Assembly: GCA_023228295.1 (NCBI GenBank)
Contig: JALOBP010000102.1
Span: 1 to 9,904, forward strand
Length of the DNA stretch: 9,904 nt
Reading direction: 5' to 3'
Origin: Methanoregula sp.
GTDB taxonomy: Archaea > Halobacteriota > Methanomicrobia > Methanomicrobiales > Methanospirillaceae
Shown here piece by piece: positions 5,336 to 9,904 of this stretch (within the stretch, counting starts at the first letter, position 1; every line of letters begins with the position of its first letter). The translations under genes were made by a program, and so were the position numbers. The notes beneath the pieces were generated by a model. The model worked only from the letters and a program-made list of their open reading frames with translations, did not search any database and had not been told where the DNA came from.

Positions 5336-6496
5336 ATGATGAGCAAAGTCACCGTCTATTCAACCCAGAACTGCCCGTACTGCCGGATGGCCAAGGCATT
5401 CCTTGAGAAGAACGGTGTGCCGTTTACGAGTATCGATGTCGGTGCCGATAGTGAAGCAGCAAAGAAGATGATCGAACTCTCCGGCCAGCGTGGCGTGCCC
5501 GTGATCGTGGTGGACGAAGAGGTCATTGTCGGGTTTGATTCCCAGCGCCTGAACGAGCTCTTCGGCAAGCCGTCAGCGGACGATATTTTCGATGTTCTGA
5601 TTGTCGGCGGCGGGCCGGCCGGCCTGACGGCCGGGGTCTATTGCGCAAGGAAGATGCTCAACACGATAATCCTCTCCGAGAATATCGGGGGGCAGGCGCT
5701 CGAGTCCTGGGCGATCGAGAATTACATGGGCTACCGGATGGTGACGGGCGAGGACCTGATGAAGAAGTTCGAGGAGCAGGTCCGGAACCTCAACATCCGG
5801 CTGGAGCTCGACCGGGTTGTCACCATCACCCGCGAGGGGAACATCTTCCTCGTCAAAACGGCTTCCGGCACGGTTGCCCGGGCGCGTGCGGTCATCCTCA
5901 CGCAGGGCAACCGGCCGCGAAAACTCGGCGTGGCAAACGAGGAGCAGTACCTTGGCCGCGGCCTCTCGATCTGTTCTACATGCGACGGCCCGCTCTACAA
6001 GGGCAAGAAAGTCGCGGTGGTCGGGGGCGGGAACTCGGCCTTACAGACTGCCATTGAGATGAGCGGCATTGTTGCCTCCCTTGACCTGATCGTCCGGAGC
6101 ACGATTCGGGCCGACGCCGTTTATGTAGAAAAACTGAAAACAATGACCAATGTTACCGTGCACCTCAACTCGCATATCATATCCCTTGAAGGCGACAAGT
6201 TCCTCTCGGGCGTGACCATCGCGGATGAGCATGGCCGGGAAGAAAATCTGGCCCTTGACGGGGTTTTCATCGAGATTGGCTGGCTGCCCAACACGGATCT
6301 GGTTGCGGATCTTGTGAAGCTGAACGGGAAGAAGGAAGTCATGGTCGATCCCAACGGCAGGACAAGTGTGCCGGGTGTCTTTGCGGCCGGCGATGTTACT
6401 GACGTGAAAAGTAAGCAGATCATTATCGCAGCTGGTGACGGGGCGAAGGCGGCGCTTGAAGCGTTCGAGTACCTGATAGCGGAGTGGAAGGAGTGA
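5336..6496 (+). CDS. Glutaredoxin fused to AhpF/thioredoxin-reductase-like flavoprotein
   Basis: The protein has 386 aa. Residues 3-77 are a YruB/NrdH-type glutaredoxin with active site C13-P-Y-C16 and the cis-proline region GVPVI (53-57). Residues 85-386 are a thioredoxin-reductase-type module: FAD loop GGGPAG (91-96), redox pair C213-S-T-C216-D-G, second nucleotide loop GGGNSA (230-235), and the FAD-contacting AAGDV (350-354). The second half (CDGPLYKGK, GIFVQIG-like segment GVFIEIGWLPNT, KQIIIAAGDGAKAAL) resembles AhpF more than classical TrxB. The HRRxxxR NADPH-phosphate motif is absent; the site reads RSTIRAD (254-260), so the electron donor may be NADH or another reductant. The domain order is that of a small AhpF with one N-terminal glutaredoxin in place of two thioredoxin folds. 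It probably reduces protein disulfides or a peroxidase. ATG 5339 is an equally good start. Confidence 0.92.
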   Translation: MMSKVTVYSTQNCPYCRMAKAFLEKNGVPFTSIDVGADSEAAKKMIELSGQRGVPVIVVDEEVIVGFDSQRLNELFGKPSADDIFDVLIVGGGPAGLTAGVYCARKMLNTIILSENIGGQALESWAIENYMGYRMVTGEDLMKKFEEQVRNLNIRLELDRVVTITREGNIFLVKTASGTVARARAVILTQGNRPRKLGVANEEQYLGRGLSICSTCDGPLYKGKKVAVVGGGNSALQTAIEMSGIVASLDLIVRSTIRADAVYVEKLKTMTNVTVHLNSHIISLEGDKFLSGVTIADEHGREENLALDGVFIEIGWLPNTDLVADLVKLNGKKEVMVDPNGRTSVPGVFAAGDVTDVKSKQIIIAAGDGAKAALEAFEYLIAEWKE

Positions 6497-6670
6497 GGGC
6501 GGGCTGGTGTATCAGCACCTGCGACTGTTGCCGTTCATCATCATAAAAAACGGATCAGGATTTTGACAATGTCATAAACAGCTTGTTCCGAAACGATCAT
6601 CCCTCTTTTTTCTGACATCCATGTGTATACGTTTTTTAGATTTTCCACAGCCCGTGAAAAATAGAAGAGA

Positions 6671-7162
6671 TCAGAGTTGAGCGGGGAAAGGATAATCCCT
6701 GTCAATGACCGTATACTGGTCACCCGATGTCATGACAGCAACAACGATGACACGATCCGTCCCGAGTGTCCCCATCTGGGTCACGCTGGTCCCGATGCCT
6801 GGATCATCGACAAGCTTCTGGTCCTGAGTACAATCCGAACGAATAACCGTGACTGTCATACGCTGAATCATGCCAAGGCCAAGGCCGCCATTGAAGGTCG
6901 TGGTGATGGTCGGGTCCTCCGAGATCGTGTTCCGGTCGACCGTGATACTCACCGATTCATAGTCCGGCACTACCTGCGTTGGCCCCGGCACAAGTGAGCA
7001 GGCCGGGGTCTCAGGGACCGGGGTCTGCACCGGCAGCGGGGTGACGGGCGTTGCGAGGGTCGGTGTGGGCGCCGGTACTGTGGGCTGCGGCTGGGTGCAG
7101 CCGGCGGCAAGGATGCATGCCAGAAAAACGGCAGCGATTACGAGAATTGTATGAATCTTCAT
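6671..7162 (-). CDS. Exported lipoprotein with Thr/Pro linker, unknown function
   Basis: The predicted precursor has 163 aa. It starts with MKIHT, a hydrophobic stretch (6-19) and a lipobox LAAGC ending at C22, so the mature protein is probably lipid-anchored outside the membrane. Residues 23-53 form a Thr/Pro/Val/Gln-rich linker, common in methanogen surface lipoproteins. A beta-rich domain of about 105 residues follows, with C55 and C111 as a possible disulfide. I do not recognise this domain. Its alternating pattern (VSITVDRNTI, MTVTVIRSD, RVIVVAV) suggests an immunoglobulin-like sandwich. The gene faces away from 7442-7939, and a TATA-like CATAAAAA lies on the minus strand near 7210-7217, giving a leader of about 24 bases. 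Downstream (6497-6670) I see no supported gene. Confidence 0.8.
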   Translation of the reverse strand: MKIHTILVIAAVFLACILAAGCTQPQPTVPAPTPTLATPVTPLPVQTPVPETPACSLVPGPTQVVPDYESVSITVDRNTISEDPTITTTFNGGLGLGMIQRMTVTVIRSDCTQDQKLVDDPGIGTSVTQMGTLGTDRVIVVAVMTSGDQYTVIDRDYPFPAQL

Positions 7163-7209
7163 GGCATTGAATTTCTTCCGGGGGAATTAAGCGTTATCCC
7201 CCGGCGTTT

Positions 7210-7217
7210 TTTTATGC
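7210..7217 (-). promoter_or_regulatory. TATA-like box for the lipoprotein gene
   Basis: On the minus strand the sequence reads CATAAAAA, about 50 bases before the ATG at 7162. It sits inside a pair of distant inverted 7-mers (GCGTTAT 7191-7197, ATAACGC 7246-7252) that also enclose the opposite promoter. Confidence 0.4.
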
Positions 7218-7230
7218 ATACTACAAAGCG

Positions 7231-7238
7231 TATATAAT
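7231..7238 (+). promoter_or_regulatory. TATA box facing the 7442 gene
   Basis: TATATAAT is a strong archaeal TATA box and predicts a plus-strand transcript start near 7258-7262. That would give the 7442 gene a leader of about 180 bases, containing most of the nested inverted repeats at 7252-7370. Confidence 0.6.
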
Positions 7239-7251
7239 TTCGTGAATAACG

Positions 7252-7370
7252 CGTGAAGAAGCATTCCGGTTTTGGCCGGCCCGGCCGCACAGCACGCCGG
7301 GCAACTATCCACCGGAGCATCACAAAACCATACAGGAGATGATGGCATAGACTCATACAATTTCTTCACG
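7252..7370 (+). other. Three nested inverted repeats; candidate structured leader RNA or regulatory DNA
   Basis: Three perfect inverted repeats are nested: CGTGAAGAA (7252-7260) with TTCTTCACG (7362-7370); GGTTTTG (7268-7274) with CAAAACC (7323-7329); and GCCCGGC (7279-7285) with GCCGGGC (7296-7302), closing a 10-base loop. The arrangement resembles an extended RNA stem with internal loops. The predicted transcript start falls at the end of the outermost left arm, so that arm may act in DNA instead. I do not recognise a known riboswitch. Confidence 0.45.
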
Positions 7371-7441
7371 GAAAAAACCTGCACCGCAGAAGAACACCGG
7401 CCGCTGTGCAAAATCCCGGCCGGAAATTTTGGAGGCCCGTC

Positions 7442-7939
7442 ATGAGCCGGGGACGAAAACCGCTCATGGCTCTCCGCGAGTCGGTCCTGATCGCAAAGAA
7501 GCGGGGCGAGGTCCGGCAGTTCATGCACGAGCCGGCCATGATCTGTAACTTCGTGATCTACTGCCCCGGCTTCGTTGCCCACGTCCGGATCAAAAGGGTC
7601 ACCCGCGTTCACTGCTCCCATGCATGGATCGAGCGGGAGGCAGCCGATGCACTCGCAACCCTCCGGGCCATCGCGCCCGGCACCGGGATCTCCCGCGAGC
7701 TCTGGGTCTTTTTACCCCGCGGTTCGTTCCGGTTTTTCCGGGTTGAGGGCACCGGGCTTGTCGAGCTTTCCCGGGACGGGTCGGTGATGCCGGAAAAAAC
7801 CAGGCCGGTTTCCGTGGGGCAGCCGGAACCGCCGGCTCACCCGGCTCAGATCGGGCCGGCAACCCGACCCCCTGTCCAGGCACCCCTTCCAGAAATCTCC
7901 GTCGGTGCGGATCCCTCAGAAAAGGGTAAGGGCGGGTAA
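7442..7939 (+). CDS. Conserved-looking hypothetical protein
   Basis: The protein has 165 aa and I do not recognise its family. The start at 7442 is supported by a GGAGG ribosome site six bases upstream; the in-frame ATG at 7406 has none. Residues 1-33 are basic, with MSRGRKP and AKKRGEVR. Residues 35-102 look like a compact alpha/beta domain: FVIYCPGFVAHVRIKRV, then a helix AWIEREAADALATLRAI, then ELWVFLPRGSFRFFRV. This strand-strand-helix-strand order, with a charged IKR at the end of the second strand, is loosely like restriction-endonuclease-type folds, but the acidic catalytic residues are not evident, so this is only a suggestion. Residues 115-165 are Pro/Gln-rich, low complexity and probably disordered. 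No signal or membrane segment is seen. Confidence 0.7.
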   Translation: MSRGRKPLMALRESVLIAKKRGEVRQFMHEPAMICNFVIYCPGFVAHVRIKRVTRVHCSHAWIEREAADALATLRAIAPGTGISRELWVFLPRGSFRFFRVEGTGLVELSRDGSVMPEKTRPVSVGQPEPPAHPAQIGPATRPPVQAPLPEISVGADPSEKGKGG

Positions 7940-8009
7940 GGATCGATCCCTCTTAAAATGCCCGGATTGGCAAACGGAGCCCGTATTACAGACTTTATCC
8001 GGGCCCCCG

Positions 8010-8027
8010 TTTTCGGGCTCCCGAAAA
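8010..8027. repeat. 18-bp near-perfect palindrome
   Basis: TTTTCGGG and CCCGAAAA are perfect 8-base arms around CT. It overlaps, and would compete with, the GGAGCCCG/CGGGCTCC pairing. Confidence 0.6.
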
Positions 8028-8211
8028 TAGATCGAATTGGGGGAAAAACGGTACAATGAGCCCGGATTCCTGCCCTTATAACGCCCGGATTGGTTCTCTA
8101 ATGCCGGAAGTCCGAAAAAACGCTAATAGCATCAATTGGGTGCCGGAAGTGCCCTCAGAGCGTGCTGCGGGAGGGGGTTTTGGCCGGTGTGGAGGTGTCC
8201 GGGAGGGTCCG

Positions 8212-8246
8212 GAAGATTCCCCGGATGGCGGCCCCGGGAAATCTTT
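8212..8246 (+). other. Strong hairpin before the terminator
   Basis: AGATTCCCCGG (8214-8224) pairs with CCGGGAAATCT (8234-8244) with one mismatch and a 9-base loop. An added A-T and G-T pair extend the stem outward. It lies about 40 bases before the T6 tract on the plus strand. Confidence 0.5.
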
Positions 8247-8286
8247 GAAAAAATTTTCCGGAATTTTTGAAAAAAATCCTGAACAC

Positions 8287-8314
8287 TTTTTTGTTTGCCA
8301 TGAAAAACAAAAAA
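8287..8314. terminator. Bidirectional terminator between converging genes
   Basis: TTTTTTGTTT (8287-8296) and AAACAAAAAA (8305-8314) are a perfect 10-base inverted repeat around an 8-base loop. Each strand thus carries a T-rich tract, suited to ending transcripts from both directions. The minus-strand tract lies about 10 bases after the stop of the gene at 8325. Confidence 0.65.
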
Positions 8315-8324
8315 CCGGATTTGA

Positions 8325-9419
8325 TCAGGCTTTGCGTTTCCTCCACCAGAAAATACCGGCAATGAGAAGAACGATTACCCCGATGCCTGTTCCAGCGACA
8401 AGAGTACCAGACCCATAGATAATGAGGAGAATTGGATTGTCGCAACAGATCGATTCCCTTTGGCAACTGACAGCTTCATTATACAATGTATTTGCAATCT
8501 GGAACGCTTCAAGTGCCATGGCCCGGGCCTGCGAATAATTACCGTCCGCGATCTCATTGTTTGCGGAAGAGAGTGCAGCAGCAGCCAGATCCCGCTGAGC
8601 GATGATAGAAGGGAGTTTCTCATCATCTGCCGTACTCTTGTTCGCCTTGAACCATGCAATGATGTTGTCAACATTGTGGATCGGGACCTCCGCCTCCGCG
8701 ACCTCCTTCTCCGCCAACGCTTTGTCGAGGAGGCGCTCGCCTTCTGCGATGTCGGCCCTTGCGGCGGTGATATTTTCAAGAGCTGCTGTGTATTGTGATT
8801 CGGAAAGGGCAGTTGCCACATCGATCTTTGTCTTTGCCGTTTGGTATTTTGCTTCGGCTCCTGTCGTGTTCACGCCCATTGCGGCAAATTCATCAATATC
8901 GGTGCGGAATCCCTGAAGATCGTATTTCCAGAACAAGGACTGAGGGGTTATATCAGATGGATTGATGACGGTCGCGTGATACTCGTATATACGTTCTGAA
9001 GCGGAAATCTCTCCCGTTTCATCCAGTTCCTCAATACGGAGGATGGTAATATCTGAAGTATGAGTGACTGACGGTGCAATTCCTTCGAGCGAAAGTCTGA
9101 CGGCAAACGGATAGCGCGTACTGATCTCATTTTCGTACAAGGAGATATTTTTCTGCGGATACATGCGATGAGGGTTCTCGTACCCGTCTGTAATGACGTT
9201 CCAAATCCATATCGGCTTTTCAAGATCGGTTGAAAACCAAAGCTCGTAATTTTGCGGAGTTGCCGGCCGTTCCGGGAAATCAATTTTCACCGAGACCATC
9301 ACCGGAGTTCCCGGGGTCAGCGATCCTGATGGTTCGATGGAAATATTTGTGACACTCCACGCAGCTGCACCCTGAATCGCACTGAGGAAGATGATGATTG
9401 CCAGCAGGATCTTTCTCAT
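8325..9419 (-). CDS. Exported membrane-anchored protein with helical region, unknown function
   Basis: The protein has 364 aa. It has a signal peptide (MRKILLAIIIFLSAIQGAAA, 1-20), a beta-rich domain (about 22-150, with WSVTNISIEPSGSLTPGTPV), a long helical region (about 172-318, rich in Ala/Glu, with SESQYTAALENITAARADIAEGERLLDKALAEKE and NYSQARAMALEAFQIA), one membrane helix (about 329-359, ending IAGIFWW) and a short RKRKA tail. Several Asn-x-Ser/Thr sites could be glycosylated. It is thus an outer-surface protein held by its C-terminus; the helices resemble TPR-like or coiled-coil spacers. I do not recognise the family. The start at 9419 overlaps the stop of the upstream paralogue as ATGA, with a G-rich site GGGGGG just before, so translation is probably coupled. 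Upstream in-frame sequence belongs to the paralogue. Confidence 0.82.
   Translation of the reverse strand: MRKILLAIIIFLSAIQGAAAWSVTNISIEPSGSLTPGTPVMVSVKIDFPERPATPQNYELWFSTDLEKPIWIWNVITDGYENPHRMYPQKNISLYENEISTRYPFAVRLSLEGIAPSVTHTSDITILRIEELDETGEISASERIYEYHATVINPSDITPQSLFWKYDLQGFRTDIDEFAAMGVNTTGAEAKYQTAKTKIDVATALSESQYTAALENITAARADIAEGERLLDKALAEKEVAEAEVPIHNVDNIIAWFKANKSTADDEKLPSIIAQRDLAAAALSSANNEIADGNYSQARAMALEAFQIANTLYNEAVSCQRESICCDNPILLIIYGSGTLVAGTGIGVIVLLIAGIFWWRKRKA
8703..8741 (-). repeat. 39-base block shared by the two tandem paralogues, copy 1
   Basis: This block differs from 9779-9817 at one base (8716 versus 9792). It encodes GERLLDKALAEKE here and GERLLDKAWAEKE in the other copy. The flanking sequence is far more diverged. 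Confidence 0.8.
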
Positions 9420-9904
9420 GGCGTCCCCCCGCTCTTTTTCTTCTTCCACCAGAGAATACCGGCGATCAACACCCCAGTGATACAGCAGAGTGGTGAAAGC
9501 GGGGTGCGGAACAGTGGTCGCGACCACGTTTTCTGAACGTTCAGGGCATGCGTATAGGATTCATTTCCAAGAGTTTGGGCAGCAGCGGCTCTCTCCCGTG
9601 CTTCGGCATACTGTCCTGAGCCAATCAGATCAGATGCAGCACTGCATTTCTGTATGGCCAATTCCCTCTGATGAATGGCAAGACGAAGTTCGGGTGTATC
9701 GTCCTGTCTGGCGCCGCGGACCATCAGTTCATGAACAATTTCATCCGATTTTTTAAACGGCACCTGCGCCTCCAGGAGCTCCTTCTCCGCCCACGCTTTG
9801 TCGAGGAGGCGCTCGCCATCTTGTATGTCAATATCTGCAGCATTGAGAATACTCATTGCCGTTGAAAATTGCGAAGAGGGCAAGGCGCTCGCATTGTCGA
9901 TCTT
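9416..9904 (-). CDS. Paralogue of the membrane-anchored protein, 5' end beyond the window
   Basis: The reading frame is open to the window edge and 162 residues are visible, so the gene is partial. The visible part begins KIDNASALPSSQ, matching KIDVATALSESQ of the downstream gene, and continues through a helical region (GERLLDKAWAEKE, QYAEARERAAAAQTLGNESY) to a C-terminal membrane helix ending IAGILWWKKKKSGGTP. The same signal peptide and beta domain are expected further upstream, outside the window. The helical region keeps spacing but only moderate identity with the paralogue. The stop overlaps the next start by four bases (ATGA), so this is the promoter-proximal gene of a two-gene unit. 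The TTG at 9883 should not be taken as its start. Confidence 0.82.
   Translation of the reverse strand, partial: KIDNASALPSSQFSTAMSILNAADIDIQDGERLLDKAWAEKELLEAQVPFKKSDEIVHELMVRGARQDDTPELRLAIHQRELAIQKCSAASDLIGSGQYAEARERAAAAQTLGNESYTHALNVQKTWSRPLFRTPLSPLCCITGVLIAGILWWKKKKSGGTP
9779..9817 (-). repeat. 39-base block shared by the two tandem paralogues, copy 2
   Basis: Partner of 8703-8741, with 38 of 39 bases identical. Confidence 0.8.

Larger units (their letters stand above)
7940..8324. other. Gene-free convergent gap with repeats and palindromes
   Basis: I see no convincing gene in these 385 bases. They hold a 10-base palindrome (GGATCGATCC, 7940-7949) at the preceding stop, an 11-mer GCCCGGATTGG at 7960-7970 and 8083-8093 with a variant at 8060-8070, a 10-mer TGCCGGAAGT at 8102-8111 and 8141-8150, an 8-bp inverted repeat GGAGCCCG/CGGGCTCC (7976-7983, 8014-8021), and the palindrome, hairpin and terminator listed separately. 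It could be a 3' untranslated region, a small RNA locus or decayed sequence. Confidence 0.5.

Noticed and set aside
6541..6723. Minus-strand 60-codon frame with a GTG start
   Set aside because: The sequence looks mildly protein-like, but it begins inside the lipoprotein gene, lacks a ribosome site and matches nothing I recognise. It could be a remnant; there is too little to list.
7331..7350. Tiny upstream open frame (Met-Met-Ala-stop) after an AGGAG in the leader of the 7442 gene
   Set aside because: The ribosome site is too close to the ATG and such short frames occur by chance; it was noted but not counted as a gene.
7940..8150. Possible CRISPR-like or tandem array from repeated 10- and 11-mers
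   Set aside because: Spacing is irregular, the repeats are too short and only two or three copies exist. No cas genes are present.
8056..8418. Plus-strand 120-codon frame in the structured gap
   Set aside because: It lacks a ribosome site, contains the palindromes and terminator, and ends antisense to the membrane helix of the neighbouring gene.

Overview
The window looks like chromosomal DNA from a methanogenic archaeon of the Methanomicrobiales, probably close to Methanoregula or Methanosphaerula. This is inferred from archaeal TATA boxes at fixed distances from start codons, several apparently leaderless genes, iron-sulfur-flavoprotein-type proteins, small rubredoxin-like proteins, a lipoprotein with a Thr/Pro-rich linker, and surface proteins with a C-terminal membrane anchor. 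No database search was possible. No rRNA, tRNA, CRISPR array or insertion sequence is visible.

Bases 1-3876 and 5336-6496 hold a loose cluster of redox and oxygen-defence genes. On the minus strand are an iron-sulfur flavoprotein (54-668), a cysteine-free AhpD/CMD-fold protein with a histone-H1-like lysine tail (824-1258), a stand-alone desulforedoxin (1263-1388) coupled to it, and a small zinc-ribbon protein (1506-1736). On the plus strand are a second flavoprotein with an altered cluster motif (1862-2455), rubrerythrin (3373-3876) and a glutaredoxin fused to an AhpF/thioredoxin-reductase-like flavoprotein (5336-6496). radC (2513-3178, minus) sits between them. Together they could move electrons from reduced cofactors, through flavin and FeS4 or dithiol carriers, to peroxide or superoxide. 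That joint role is an inference from gene content; the genes are not one operon.

The rest is mostly envelope genes. A LamG-domain surface protein (3873-5222) lies tail to tail with rubrerythrin, and their stop codons overlap. A lipoprotein (6671-7162) diverges from an unrecognised gene (7442-7939) across a promoter region that holds three nested inverted repeats. A structured, gene-free 385-base gap follows. The window ends with two tandem paralogues (8325-9419 and the partial 9416-9904) that encode exported proteins with a helical repeat-like region and a C-terminal membrane anchor. These two overlap as ATGA and share a 39-base block with one mismatch.

The observations most worth following up are the H1-tailed, cysteine-free AhpD-fold protein, the glutaredoxin/AhpF-like fusion, the Cys-to-Met change in the second flavoprotein, and the nested inverted repeats at 7252-7370.
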